The notes: generated by a model from the letters alone, not told the origin. 28,684 nt of DNA from CAYZEZ01 sp964477295 (GCA_964477295.1 CAYZEZ010000020.1:1-28684), one strand, 5' to 3'. Positions 8,673 through 17,127 are shown, counted from the first letter of the stretch. Numbers and translations are program-made.

Positions 8673-10280
8673 TCAGGCAGTTTTCCTGACCAAACCAACC
8701 ATAGAATGAATAGCCAGTGCCAGCAAGAAAGCCAAGGCTGGAATCCTGCATATTTCTCCAATATAATCTCCGTGACGGGTATAGAATGTCTGGCTGTCGT
8801 TTAAGCTTACTGAGCCCTTAACAGTTCCTCTTATATCCCAGTTCAATTGGTCGAGGATTTCGCCTTTCTGGTTGATTATTGCCGAGATCCCTGTATTAGC
8901 AGAGCGAACTACGCTTCTTCTGGTTTCAATAGCCCTGACCTGGGCATATTTCTTGAACATCTTGTACCCCGGGGTATCCCCCCACCAGCCTTCATTGGTA
9001 ATATTGAAAATCACTGTGGCTCCGTTTTTGATAAAACCTGTAACGAATTCACCATAGATATTTTCCCAGCATATCACCGGGGCAACATGGAGAGAATCAT
9101 TGCATGAGACCAGGTTGATACGATCAGGGGAAGTGCCGTGGCTTCGGAATGTCCCTCCCAATTTGATCATCAAATTCCTCAGGAATTTAAGGGAATTTGA
9201 ATAAGGCATTGTTTCAACTGCCGGGAAAAGTCTGGACTTATGATAGATCTGTATTGAGCAGTGATTGATCTGGACCGCGGAATTATAGGTGTCGTAATAA
9301 TACCCTGAATTATTCAAACAGGCAGTTTTTGAGACAGGTTCATTCCTGTCATACATCTTACTAAGGGTCATACCAAGGATCACATTCAGGTTGGGATAAT
9401 CCTTTACCAACTGCCTGAACTTATCCAGCAAGGGATCAGTTCCCAGCCTGTCAATATCCGAATAATCAGTTATAGCTGTCTCCGGTGTGATGATATAGTC
9501 CAGGTCCTCATCAAGGTGGGGAGAGGATAGTTCTAAAAGAATATTAACCTGCTCCTCAGCAGTATATGAAACAAATTTTTCATACGGATCGATATTGGGC
9601 TGGATCGACAAAACATTGATCTTTTCCCCTGTTTCCTCATAGTTCCTGAACCTCAGCTGGGAAAAAATGACAGGGGTAAGTAATATTAATACGTAACTGA
9701 TTATCAGCCCCTTATTAACATGTTTTGACAATAGCCTGATCAGAATCTCATAGAGGAGGATATTCAGGACCAGTACCCATACCGTTCCCCCAAGGCAACC
9801 GGTGTATTCAAACCACTGAATGGATCTGATATTATGCGACAGTCCGTTCCCCAGGTTCAGCCATGGTACGGACAATTCTGCATTCAAATACCAGTACTCG
9901 AAAGCCACCCAGAAGGATACCAGTGAGACATACCCTGCAATCCGCCCAAATTTCTTTTTGACCGAATGGAAAAGCAGGACTATGGTTGTATAGAACACCG
10001 TAGTGGCAATTACCAGGAATACCGTTCCTCCGAAAGTGGCATTCTTAAGCCACCATCCCGAAAGGACGGCCCAGATAAAAACTGTGATTCCAGGAAAGAG
10101 CATGATTCTGAATCGTACTCTTTCCTGGTCCTTCGAAATAGAGTCTACAAGGTATAGCAATGGTATGAATCCAAATAACAATGCGACACCGGACCCGAAG
10201 TTATACCAGGGGATGCTAAGTATTATCCCGGCTGCGATTGAAAGGGCCAGATAACGGGTATTTTTGCCTAATGGAAACAT
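8673..10280 (-). CDS. lnt: Apolipoprotein N-acyltransferase
   Basis: Transfers a fatty acyl group from a phospholipid to the N-terminal cysteine of apolipoproteins, the last step of lipoprotein maturation, in the inner membrane. The N-terminal half (about residues 8-220) is a series of hydrophobic helices and the C-terminal half is a carbon-nitrogen hydrolase domain. The catalytic triad is complete: E267 (ITPETAI), K348 (YHKSRLFP) and C404 (VICWEN). The 535 residues are close to the family's usual length of about 510. The start is the ATG at 10280. It is transcribed alone, ending 110 bases beyond the tetR promoter region. A weak -7-like TATTTTCG lies at 10295-10288 on the minus strand, one base off consensus. 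Confidence 0.93.
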   Translation of the reverse strand: MFPLGKNTRYLALSIAAGIILSIPWYNFGSGVALLFGFIPLLYLVDSISKDQERVRFRIMLFPGITVFIWAVLSGWWLKNATFGGTVFLVIATTVFYTTIVLLFHSVKKKFGRIAGYVSLVSFWVAFEYWYLNAELSVPWLNLGNGLSHNIRSIQWFEYTGCLGGTVWVLVLNILLYEILIRLLSKHVNKGLIISYVLILLTPVIFSQLRFRNYEETGEKINVLSIQPNIDPYEKFVSYTAEEQVNILLELSSPHLDEDLDYIITPETAITDYSDIDRLGTDPLLDKFRQLVKDYPNLNVILGMTLSKMYDRNEPVSKTACLNNSGYYYDTYNSAVQINHCSIQIYHKSRLFPAVETMPYSNSLKFLRNLMIKLGGTFRSHGTSPDRINLVSCNDSLHVAPVICWENIYGEFVTGFIKNGATVIFNITNEGWWGDTPGYKMFKKYAQVRAIETRRSVVRSANTGISAIINQKGEILDQLNWDIRGTVKGSVSLNDSQTFYTRHGDYIGEICRIPALAFLLALAIHSMVGLVRKTA

Positions 10281-10472
10281 GATCCACCGAAAATACTAAT
10301 TTTAATCGATTGGTCTAATGAGCGGATTTAATATTCTGACATTAGGAGATTGGAATTCGTTTTGTCTCCGCTGACGCGGGAATCAGTATACATACGATTT
10401 CATTACAAGCAGGAAATTGATGCCGGATTCTTCATATTCTGAATTTTTATAAATTGTGGGAAAATAGTTACT

Positions 10473-10829
10473 ATGAACATCGAAGAAATCCGCGAATACT
10501 GCCTTTCCAAACCTGGTGTTACCGAAGGACTCCCCTTCAACGATACAGCCCTTGTCTTCAAGGTAATGGGGAAAATGTATGCCCTGCTTGACCTGTCCGA
10601 TGAGGCCAGGGGAATTGCCCTGAAATGCGACCCGGAACTGGCCATTGAACTTCGCGAACAACACCCGGAAGTCACAGGTGCATATCATTTTAATAAAACT
10701 AACTGGAATGGTGTTAAGCTGAATGGCAATCTTTCCTTTTCCCAGGTAAAGGAATGGATCGACCTCTCCTATGACCTCGTGGTTGAGAGCCTCCCCAGGT
10801 CAAAAAGAGATTCACTTGGTTCTTTATGA
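10473..10829 (+). CDS. MmcQ/YjbR family protein
   Basis: A 118-residue protein that fits the MmcQ/YjbR family from end to end: MNIEEIREYCLSKPGVTEG at the start, then the FKVMGKMYALLDL strand pair, a CDPELAIELREQHP segment and the conserved YHFNKTNWNGVKLNG patch, then a C-terminal helix. The family has a CyaY-like or double-wing fold, and some members bind DNA, but no cellular role is firmly known. Length is normal for the family. It stands alone, in a 640-base interval between divergent lnt and the convergent phosphatase. Confidence 0.88.
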   Translation: MNIEEIREYCLSKPGVTEGLPFNDTALVFKVMGKMYALLDLSDEARGIALKCDPELAIELREQHPEVTGAYHFNKTNWNGVKLNGNLSFSQVKEWIDLSYDLVVESLPRSKRDSLGSL

Positions 10830-10921
10830 TATTCCATATCAGGCCGGCGTTCAAACCTTTATGAGGCCTGCCAGAATAGATCCCTTTAATGGGCTCCCAA
10901 CCCGGCCTGCTGAAAGAAGTC

Positions 10922-12541
10922 TTATATCTTTAAACCGATCACAGTTACATCATCGATCTGCTCAATACCGTTCCCCGTGCTTTGGATCCATTCCAGGAAT
11001 TTTTGTTCCAGGAACTTTCCCTGCTCCTTCATGGGCAGATCTGCAGATAGCGCAACCATCCGCCTGAAGTTTTTAACCATGAGCTTTTTCCCCTTTTCAC
11101 CTCCGAACTGGTCGTGGAAACCATCCGAAAACATGTACAACTGGTCACCCTTCCCAAGGGATATTTCATGATCACTAAAATCGGCCATTCTGGAATGGAA
11201 GGCCACCGGCATTTTATCCGCCTTGATCTCCTCAATTTTGTCCCCCGGGTTGTCATACGATTTGCTCAGGTTTCCGGCCCTGACGATCCAGAGCGGATTG
11301 TGTGCACCAGACCAGGTTGCCATATGCATCTCCTTGTGAATGGCAATCAGTGACATGTCCATACCGTCCTTTTGTGAATCTTCCTCCCCTGTTTCCTTTA
11401 ATGATTCAATGACCGACCTTCGCAGCTCATTGAGTATGGCTGCAGCGTTACTGATCTCCTTACGTTTAACGATCTCCTCCAGGAACGAAATCCCCAGCAT
11501 GGACATGAAGGCTCCCGGCACTCCATGCCCCGTACAATCAGCCGCAGTAATAATGACCCATTCCTTTGTCTCTGCAGCCCAGTAAAAATCTCCGCTAACA
11601 ATATCTTTTGGCCGGAAAATGATAAAATATTCCGTAAACAATCGTTCAAGTAGACCCTCATCGGGCAGGATGGCTTCCTGTATCCTTTTAGCATAATTAA
11701 TGGAATCGGTGATCTCCTTTTTCTGCACCACTACGATTTCATGCTGTTTACGGATCTCATCCCGCTGGTGGCTGATCTGCTCTTTCTGCTCCGAGAGGAG
11801 CATGTTCATCCTCTGCTTAACCAGGTATTGCCTGACTACGATCACAATGATGAGCATTACGACAATGAATCCTCCGATCACGGTATGTCTGCTGCTGGTC
11901 AGTTCCGACAGGAAATCATTTTCCGGGACGGCTATCCCGATTAAAAATCTTGAATTCATTCCGAGTTCAAAATCCGAGATCCTTACCCACCAGGTCTTTC
12001 TCTCGTATTCAATAGGGTAAGCGTTTTTTACCTCACCATCCATATCATTCCATGTGTTGACTGCCTGTTCAACCACATCGGAATGAATATCGTCAAAGCC
12101 CTTTAAAACATATGCAGCTATGGAATCAGGATGAGAAAACCGTTCCATGTTCGGAAGGCCTATTACCCTCAGGTCTTCGGTCAGAATAAATGTCAACCCA
12201 TGTTCACTGATACGGCTGCTGGTGGTATAATCGGAAATCTCCGACAGCAGGATATCATACTGTATGACAACGGGTTCCCGGGTAACAGGATGAATGGATT
12301 TCATCGAAGCGGTAATCCCGGGGATCTGGTAAGTAAAGAAATTATATGGCTGTGTCCACCATGGTACATCAGGGTAGTTGGTCGTCATGGCTCCAATAAA
12401 CCATGGTCTTGTGAGTGGATTATAATCCGCATTGTATTCTGTCCATTCACTTATAATCTCCTGATTAAAGAGGTTGCCCTTCCAGCGTGTCCTTTCGATG
12501 ACCGTACCCGAGTCACTGGTTATATAAACAATATTCGACAA
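10922..12541 (-). CDS. SpoIIE-type PP2C phosphatase, C-terminal part of a gene split by an amber codon
   Basis: Counting from the TTG at 12541, residues about 1-215 are the larger part of a Cache-like periplasmic sensor, 220-240 are a transmembrane helix, 241-280 a charged coiled coil, and about 290-539 a SpoIIE/RsbU-type PP2C phosphatase. The metal-binding pattern is present: SGDFYW with D318 and the DCTGHGVPGAF motif with D335. Such proteins dephosphorylate anti-anti-sigma factors or similar partners in response to an outside signal. The reading frame continues upstream without a break to a TAG at 12614-12616 and then into the N-terminal fragment at 12614-12910, in the same frame. The full protein would be about 662 residues. 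The TTG start is therefore only the first possible start after the stop, and this part alone lacks the first membrane helix. Confidence 0.82.
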   Translation of the reverse strand: MSNIVYITSDSGTVIERTRWKGNLFNQEIISEWTEYNADYNPLTRPWFIGAMTTNYPDVPWWTQPYNFFTYQIPGITASMKSIHPVTREPVVIQYDILLSEISDYTTSSRISEHGLTFILTEDLRVIGLPNMERFSHPDSIAAYVLKGFDDIHSDVVEQAVNTWNDMDGEVKNAYPIEYERKTWWVRISDFELGMNSRFLIGIAVPENDFLSELTSSRHTVIGGFIVVMLIIVIVVRQYLVKQRMNMLLSEQKEQISHQRDEIRKQHEIVVVQKKEITDSINYAKRIQEAILPDEGLLERLFTEYFIIFRPKDIVSGDFYWAAETKEWVIITAADCTGHGVPGAFMSMLGISFLEEIVKRKEISNAAAILNELRRSVIESLKETGEEDSQKDGMDMSLIAIHKEMHMATWSGAHNPLWIVRAGNLSKSYDNPGDKIEEIKADKMPVAFHSRMADFSDHEISLGKGDQLYMFSDGFHDQFGGEKGKKLMVKNFRRMVALSADLPMKEQGKFLEQKFLEWIQSTGNGIEQIDDVTVIGLKI

Positions 12542-12613
12542 CCAGCTGGAATCTTCCCGGATTATCGAATATTCATGCCCTCCCGTATTGGCAATGGCAA
12601 TTGTATTGATTTC

Positions 12614-12616
12614 CTA
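12614..12616 (-). other. In-frame TAG interrupting the phosphatase gene
   Basis: On the minus strand the codons read ...TTT AAT ACA TAC TAG GAA ATC AAT ACA ATT GCC..., so translation on both sides is in one frame and both sides read as sensor-domain sequence (VFNTY-stop-EINTIAIANTGG). One base change would restore a sense codon. TAG is used as a normal stop elsewhere in the window (3362-3364 and 18108-18110), which argues against a reassigned code. Confidence 0.8.
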
Positions 12617-12910
12617 GTATGTATTAAAGACGGGCAGAAGGTAGTCAAGGATGTGTTCCGTCTTAACAGGATCAATGATTCCAAGGTTACAAAGCTGGTT
12701 GGTTGCAATCAGGTTCCCGCTGACCTTTTCAAAATAATTACTCAGCTGATCCGAAGCATCTCCGGTAGTTTTTTCGATCAATGAAGTAGCCAGCGACTTA
12801 GCGGTGTTCTTCATATTGAACAGAAGAACCAGAAGCACTACAACCGAAACAGACAATATGCCTATAATAAAAATGTAAAAATTGAATTTCTTCTTCTTTT
12901 TGTCCGGCAC
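12614..12910 (-). CDS. N-terminal fragment of the SpoIIE-type phosphatase
   Basis: A 98-residue piece starting at ATG 12910 with a basic stretch (MPDKKKKKFN), then a transmembrane helix at about residues 11-32 (IFIIGILSVSVVVLLVLLF) and the first, helical part of a Cache-type extracellular sensor. It ends at TAG 12614-12616. The next gene part, 10922-12613, continues in exactly the same frame with the missing half of the sensor, a second membrane helix and the phosphatase. By itself the fragment would be a membrane-anchored stub. It is either a real nonsense mutation or an assembly or base-call error. Confidence 0.75.
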   Translation of the reverse strand: MPDKKKKKFNFYIFIIGILSVSVVVLLVLLFNMKNTAKSLATSLIEKTTGDASDQLSNYFEKVSGNLIATNQLCNLGIIDPVKTEHILDYLLPVFNTY

Positions 12911-13029
12911 GAGTAGAATGGTTGATGATCGTTATACAAAGATAAAAAAATTGATAACCTGTAACTTCTGCTCCATATCCCAATTCTTACATCATAAATC
13001 GTTAATCATTATTCTTAGATCCTTATTAC

Positions 13030-13037
13030 TATCTTTG
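13030..13037 (+). promoter_or_regulatory. -7 box of the metG promoter
   Basis: TATCTTTG matches the Bacteroidota -7 consensus TAnnTTTG and lies 19 bases before the metG ATG, so transcription would start about 12-14 bases upstream of the gene. No clear TTTG -33 box is seen at the normal distance. Confidence 0.5.
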
Positions 13038-13056
13038 CAGCTTAACCACGTTTTTC

Positions 13057-15090
13057 ATGAAAGATTATAAAAGATATCTTGTAACAGCAGCACTTCCATA
13101 TGCCAACGGACCAGTCCATATTGGACACCTTGCAGGTGTATACATCCCTGCCGATATCTACACCCGCTATCTCAGATTAAAAAAAGAAGATGTGATTTTT
13201 GTTTGCGGTTCCGATGAGCATGGAGTTCCAATAACCATCAAGGCACGTAAGGAAGGAGTCAAGCCCCAACAGATTGTGGATCAGTATCATGAGCTCAATA
13301 AAAAATCGTTTAAAGACTTTGGCATTTCATTTAGTATATATCACCGGACGACAGAAAAAACCCATTATGAAACGGCGTCTGAATTTTTCACAGTTTTATA
13401 TGAAAAGAATGAATTCATAGAGCGGACCTCAGAGCAATATTTTGATGAGGAGGCCAACCAGTTCCTGGCCGATCGTTACATCACCGGGACCTGCCCGCAT
13501 TGCAGTTATGAAAATGCATACGGCGACCAGTGTGAAAATTGCGGAACATCGCTGAGTCCCACCGACCTGATCAAGCCCAAATCCATGATTAGCGGCAACA
13601 AGCCTGTATTAAAGGAAACCAAACACTGGTACCTGCCCCTGGGTAAGTATGAGCCGTTCCTGAAAAAATGGATCCTTGAGGAAAATAAACACTGGAAAGT
13701 TAATGTATATGGACAATGCAAGTCGTGGCTCGATGGTGGCCTGGAGCCCAGGGCAGTAACCCGCGACCTGGACTGGGGAATACCGGTTCCATTGGATGAG
13801 GCAGCAGGAAAAGTGTTATATGTATGGTTCGATGCGCCCATCGGTTATATATCTGCCACCAAAGACCTTACTGATAAATGGGCCGACTACTGGAAAAAAG
13901 ACGATACCCGGATGGTACATTTCATTGGAAAGGACAACATTGTTTTTCATTGCATTATTTTTCCATCCATGCTAAAGGCAGAAGGAACATTTATCCTACC
14001 TGAAAATGTTCCGGCCAATGAATTCCTGAACCTGGAAAATGATAAGATTTCCACCTCGAGAAACTGGGCTGTATGGTTACATGAATACCTGGAGGAGTTT
14101 AAAGACAAGCAGGATATCCTTCGTTATGTTTTATGCGCCAACGCCCCGGAGACAAAAGACAACGATTTCACCTGGAAAGATTTCCAGGCAAGGAACAACA
14201 ATGAGCTGGTTGCTATCCTTGGAAACTTTGTTAACCGCACCCTGGTACTTACTCACAAATATTTCGACGGACTCGTCCCGGATATAAAAGATCCTGATTC
14301 ATATGCACAGGAAGTATTGAACGAAATTGCTTCATTCCGTGAGAAGGTAGCGGCAAACCTTGACCAGTTTCATTTCAGGGAAGCATTGAAGGAAGCTATG
14401 AACCTGGCGCGACTGGGAAATAAATACCTGGCCGAAACAGAACCCTGGATCCTGATTAAAACGAATAAGGAGAAGGTGGGTACAATATTGAATGTTTCAC
14501 TACAGATCACAGCTAACCTCTCGATCATATTGGAGCCCTTCCTGCCATTCTCTGTTAAGAAAATTGCAGCATTTCTTAATCTTAAAGGACTATCGTGGGC
14601 CGATATCGGGATAAAAGATCTCCTTAAGCCCGGGCAATCCATTAACCAACCCTCGTTACTTTTTGAGAAAATTGAAGACAAAACCATAAATTACCAGCTT
14701 GAAAAACTGGCTGGCATTAAGAAAATGAATGAACAAACAGCTGCCGGAATCGAACCGCAAAAAGAGACTATTACCTATGATGAATTCAGCAAAATGGATA
14801 TTCGTATTGCCAGGATCCTGGAAGCAGAAAAGGTTCCTGAAACTACCAAGTTAGTTAAACTTAGCCTAGACACGGGTTTGGATAAACGCACTGTTGTATC
14901 GGGCATTGCAGAGTATTTTAAACCTGAAGATCTCGTGGGCAAACAGGTTTGCCTCCTGGCCAATCTGGCTCCCAGGAAGATAAGGGGTATTGAGTCTCAC
15001 GGTATGATTTTGCTTGCAGAAGAATCCGATGGAAAGCTGATCATGGTTACTCCTGATGAAAAGACTAGTGAAGGGGCCACTGTAAAATAA
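13057..15090 (+). CDS. metG: Methionine-tRNA ligase
   Basis: Charges tRNA-Met with methionine. The class I signature HIGH is at residues 21-24, following PYANGPV; the second signature is KISTS at 330-334 (KMSKS variant). The zinc knuckle shows four cysteines, C146, C149, C159 and C162, so this is the zinc-containing MetG1-like form. The anticodon-binding helical domain follows (about residues 400-555), and residues about 570-677 are a C-terminal EMAP/Trbp111-type tRNA-binding domain (FSKMDIRIARILEAEKVPET, then SGIAEYFKPEDLVGKQV), as in dimeric MetG. The 677 residues equal the usual full length. The start is the ATG at 13057, shortly after a -7 box at 13030. Confidence 0.97.
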   Translation: MKDYKRYLVTAALPYANGPVHIGHLAGVYIPADIYTRYLRLKKEDVIFVCGSDEHGVPITIKARKEGVKPQQIVDQYHELNKKSFKDFGISFSIYHRTTEKTHYETASEFFTVLYEKNEFIERTSEQYFDEEANQFLADRYITGTCPHCSYENAYGDQCENCGTSLSPTDLIKPKSMISGNKPVLKETKHWYLPLGKYEPFLKKWILEENKHWKVNVYGQCKSWLDGGLEPRAVTRDLDWGIPVPLDEAAGKVLYVWFDAPIGYISATKDLTDKWADYWKKDDTRMVHFIGKDNIVFHCIIFPSMLKAEGTFILPENVPANEFLNLENDKISTSRNWAVWLHEYLEEFKDKQDILRYVLCANAPETKDNDFTWKDFQARNNNELVAILGNFVNRTLVLTHKYFDGLVPDIKDPDSYAQEVLNEIASFREKVAANLDQFHFREALKEAMNLARLGNKYLAETEPWILIKTNKEKVGTILNVSLQITANLSIILEPFLPFSVKKIAAFLNLKGLSWADIGIKDLLKPGQSINQPSLLFEKIEDKTINYQLEKLAGIKKMNEQTAAGIEPQKETITYDEFSKMDIRIARILEAEKVPETTKLVKLSLDTGLDKRTVVSGIAEYFKPEDLVGKQVCLLANLAPRKIRGIESHGMILLAEESDGKLIMVTPDEKTSEGATVK

Positions 15091-15091
15091 A

Positions 15092-15142
15092 GGGGTTAAG
15101 GATTTGAGGGGTTGAGGGGCTAAGTGGGGTCTGGGATTTGGG
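15092..15142 (+). repeat. G-rich intergenic tract with tandem TTGAGGGG units, potential G-quadruplex
   Basis: Starting one base after the metG stop, the plus strand carries G-runs at 15092-15095, 15108-15111, 15116-15119, 15126-15129, 15133-15135 and 15140-15142. Two perfect 8-base units TTGAGGGG lie in tandem (15104-15119). From 15108 on, the runs are separated by loops of 4, 6, 3 and 4 bases, so the canonical G-quadruplex pattern is met on the strand that would be in the metG mRNA tail. It lies between convergent metG and the SPOR-protein gene. Confidence 0.6.
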
Positions 15143-15200
15143 ACATGTTGACTCACAGAATATTACTTGAAGACTCGAGGGCTTGCATACTTCAAAATAT

Positions 15201-16082
15201 TTATTCTTTAAATATCCATGCCGACTCAAAACCTTCTGTATTCCTGATTTCAGAAAGTTTATCTGTAGCCATTCCTGAGTCTTCTGTAGTATAAATGGCT
15301 ACCCTGTAATATCCATTGGAGGCTTCCAGGATCTTTGGGTCATGTCCCTTTTCAGATAATTGATTACGCATTCCCCTTGCATTGCTGAAATCCTTAAAAC
15401 TGCCGACAATTATGTGATAACTCAATGGGAGTATTTCAGTGGCAGGTTTCATATCTGTTGTCACAGCATCTTCAGGTTGATTCTGATGTATAACCTGTTC
15501 AGGAATTTCCTTATTCAACCGACCAATGCTCATGTGCTCGACATATCCGGTTTTTATCGGGATCAACACCATGGCTGCGACCAGTGAGGCTGCCACACCT
15601 GTATATATCCAGCGCCGGACCGATGCCCTGTAAGTAACAAGTGGCACAAATTCTTCCTGTTTCTTTTCAACCGGATCTGTTACGATTGCAGACAATCCAT
15701 AGGATTCAATCAGGAAATTAGTCGTCAGTTCTTCCTGAAACAGAAGTTTCCTGCCTGTATCAGAATAAAAGAATCCAATTTCATCTACCGTGAATTTACC
15801 GCCATTTGTAACCGATTTAATGATCCGGTCAGCATATGCTTTCACAAGTTCTTCACTCTGCCTGTAATCCAACCCACTCTTTTGTGAAACATAATCGATC
15901 AATAATCCATCATTATGTATTAAATTGCGATTGAACAGGATAGATTTTGAGGGAGGTGAAATAGTCCTGGCAAGTTCATTCAATTCAGCTGGCCGGTAGT
16001 TGGCAACAAAACCCCCAAGTCCAGGTATTATTACACAATCGTGAATGAACAATAATTCTTTTATGTATTTTCCGATTATCAT
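15201..16082 (-). CDS. CCDC81-like HU-domain and SPOR-domain membrane protein
   Basis: A 293-residue protein. Residues 1-130 match the prokaryotic CCDC81-like HU domains found in Bacteroidota (MIIGKYIKELLFIHDCVIIP, then GLGGFVANY and GKFTVDEIGFFYSDTGRK). Residues 158-176 are a single transmembrane helix, and 221-293 form a SPOR domain (YHIIVGSFKDFSNARGMRNQ), which binds peptidoglycan lacking stem peptides at the division site. The topology implied is a cytoplasmic HU-like part and a periplasmic SPOR part, so the protein could link chromosome or cytoplasmic filaments to the septal wall; that link is inference. The start is the ATG at 16082, just after a -7 box at 16093-16100 and close to the scaffold gap. 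Confidence 0.88.
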   Translation of the reverse strand: MIIGKYIKELLFIHDCVIIPGLGGFVANYRPAELNELARTISPPSKSILFNRNLIHNDGLLIDYVSQKSGLDYRQSEELVKAYADRIIKSVTNGGKFTVDEIGFFYSDTGRKLLFQEELTTNFLIESYGLSAIVTDPVEKKQEEFVPLVTYRASVRRWIYTGVAASLVAAMVLIPIKTGYVEHMSIGRLNKEIPEQVIHQNQPEDAVTTDMKPATEILPLSYHIIVGSFKDFSNARGMRNQLSEKGHDPKILEASNGYYRVAIYTTEDSGMATDKLSEIRNTEGFESAWIFKE

Positions 16083-16092
16083 ATTGTGTTAA

Positions 16093-16100
16093 CAAAGGTA
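16093..16100 (-). promoter_or_regulatory. -7 box upstream of the HU/SPOR gene
   Basis: The minus strand reads TACCTTTG, matching TAnnTTTG, 10 bases before the ATG at 16082. Transcription would start only about 5 bases before the gene, so the mRNA would be nearly leaderless. Confidence 0.5.
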
Positions 16101-16126
16101 GAAAATTTTGTTTGTTCTTTCTTTCC

Positions 16127-16226
16127 NNNNNNNNNNNNNNNNNNNNNNNNNNNNNNNNNNNNNNNNNNNNNNNNNNNNNNNNNNNNNNNNNNNNNNNNNN
16201 NNNNNNNNNNNNNNNNNNNNNNNNNN
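16127..16226. other. Assembly gap of 100 N
   Basis: Exactly 100 undetermined bases, the conventional length for a gap of unknown size. The 5' part of the aminotransferase gene at 16227 and anything upstream of it lies in this gap. Distance and order across the join are not shown by the sequence. Confidence 0.98.
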
Positions 16227-16514
16227 GATTATTCATCCCATTCTTTCCACCAGTATACCATTGGATTATTTGGGGCCAACAGGGAAGAACTGCAGCATTA
16301 TCTTCAGGAGAATGGCATTCCGACAATGGTATATTACCCATTGTCACTTCACCTGCAAAAAGCCTATAAGGATTTGCATTACAAACAGGGAGATTTCCCT
16401 GTTTCTGAAGAACTCACAGGCAATGTATTATCCCTTCCGATGCATACTGAACTAAGCAATAAACAATTGGATTATATCGCCGGTCATCTTATACAATTCG
16501 CCGCTAAAAAATAA
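16227..16514 (+). CDS. DegT/DnrJ/EryC1/StrS aminotransferase, C-terminal fragment (WbpE/WlbC-like)
   Basis: The readable 95 residues after the gap match the C-terminal end of PLP-dependent sugar aminotransferases: HSFHQYTIGLFGANREELQ, then GIPTMVYYPLSLHLQKAY and the closing LSLPMHTELSN stretch followed by a final helix. The PLP-binding lysine and the rest of the fold are lost in the gap. The gene ends 5 bases before the acetyltransferase and is followed by a WbpB-type dehydrogenase and a WbpA-type dehydrogenase, so it most likely adds the 3-amino group to UDP-3-keto-GlcNAcA (WbpE/WlbC step). That assignment rests on context and on the family. Confidence 0.85.
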   Translation, partial: DYSSHSFHQYTIGLFGANREELQHYLQENGIPTMVYYPLSLHLQKAYKDLHYKQGDFPVSEELTGNVLSLPMHTELSNKQLDYIAGHLIQFAAKK

Positions 16515-16519
16515 GATAA

Positions 16520-17107
16520 ATGAAAAACAACCAGAAAGGTTATTTTGCGCATGAGACTGCAGTGATTGATCAGGGTGCCATCATTGGAAAGGGATCCAGG
16601 ATCTGGCATTTTTCTCATATCATGACCGGTGCCAAACTTGGTGAAAACTGCAACCTCGGTCAAAATGTACTTGTATCAACGGATGTGGTGCTGGGAAATA
16701 ATGTTAAAGTCCAGAATAATGTTTCCATTTACACCGGAGTTATTTGTGAAGATGATGTGTTCCTCGGGCCTTCAATGGTTTTTACCAATATATTAAATCC
16801 CAGGAGCGCCGTGGTCAGGAAAGATCAATATGTCACGACCCTGGTCCGAAAAGGAGCAACCATTGGAGCCAATGCAACCATTATCTGCGGGAGTGAGATA
16901 GGCCGGTTTGCTTTTATTGGAGCAGGAGCGTTGGTAACCAAAGATGTTAAACCTTATTCACTTGTTGTGGGAAGCCCGGCAAGGCACGTGGGTTGGATGA
17001 GCGAATATGGACACCGGCTGCATTTTGATGAAAACGGCATGGCCACTTGTCAGGAAAGCAAGGAAAAGTATCAGCTAAAAGACGGCAAGGTAAATAAAAT
17101 CAGTTAA
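16520..17107 (+). CDS. UDP-2-acetamido-3-amino-sugar uronate N-acetyltransferase (WbpD/WlbB-like)
   Basis: A 195-residue left-handed beta-helix acyltransferase. Hexapeptide repeats run from about residue 14 to 150 (AVIDQGAIIGKGSRIWHFSH, then NCNLGQNVLVS, NVKVQNNVSIYTGV and GATIGANATIICGSEIG). The motif IWHFSHI with its histidine, and FTNILNPRSAV, are typical of WbpD/WlbB, which acetylates the 3-amino group of UDP-GlcNAc3NA to give UDP-GlcNAc3NAcA. The length is near that of WlbB (about 190). The gene follows the aminotransferase by 5 bases and precedes the 3-dehydrogenase by 46 bases. Confidence 0.88.
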   Translation: MKNNQKGYFAHETAVIDQGAIIGKGSRIWHFSHIMTGAKLGENCNLGQNVLVSTDVVLGNNVKVQNNVSIYTGVICEDDVFLGPSMVFTNILNPRSAVVRKDQYVTTLVRKGATIGANATIICGSEIGRFAFIGAGALVTKDVKPYSLVVGSPARHVGWMSEYGHRLHFDENGMATCQESKEKYQLKDGKVNKIS

Positions 17108-17119
17108 CAAATATATTTC

Positions 17120-17127
17120 TACCTTTG
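17120..17127 (+). promoter_or_regulatory. -7-like box between acetyltransferase and oxidoreductase genes
   Basis: TACCTTTG matches TAnnTTTG in the 46-base gap; transcription would begin about 20 bases before the ATG at 17154. It would be an internal promoter. No good TTTG -33 box accompanies it. Confidence 0.4.

Noticed and set aside
10281..10472. Possible RNA gene or riboswitch in the lnt-MmcQ/YjbR spacer
   Set aside because: No tRNA-like fold, conserved riboswitch core or strong stem was found by reading; it probably holds only the two divergent promoters.
10840..10909. Inverted repeat CAGGCCGG ... CCGGCCTG between the convergent MmcQ/YjbR and phosphatase genes
   Set aside because: The arms are 54 bases apart with no T-run after them, so it is not a convincing terminator or operator; short GC palindromes occur by chance.
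12614..12616. TAG as a recoded sense codon
   Set aside because: TAG ends the M1 peptidase (3362-3364) and the oxidoreductase (18108-18110) normally, and there is no sign of a suppressor tRNA in the window.
12131..12784. Open frame of 217 codons on the plus strand across the phosphatase gene
   Set aside because: It lies opposite the phosphatase sensor region, has no recognisable family, and the minus-strand reading gives clear domains on both sides of the amber codon.
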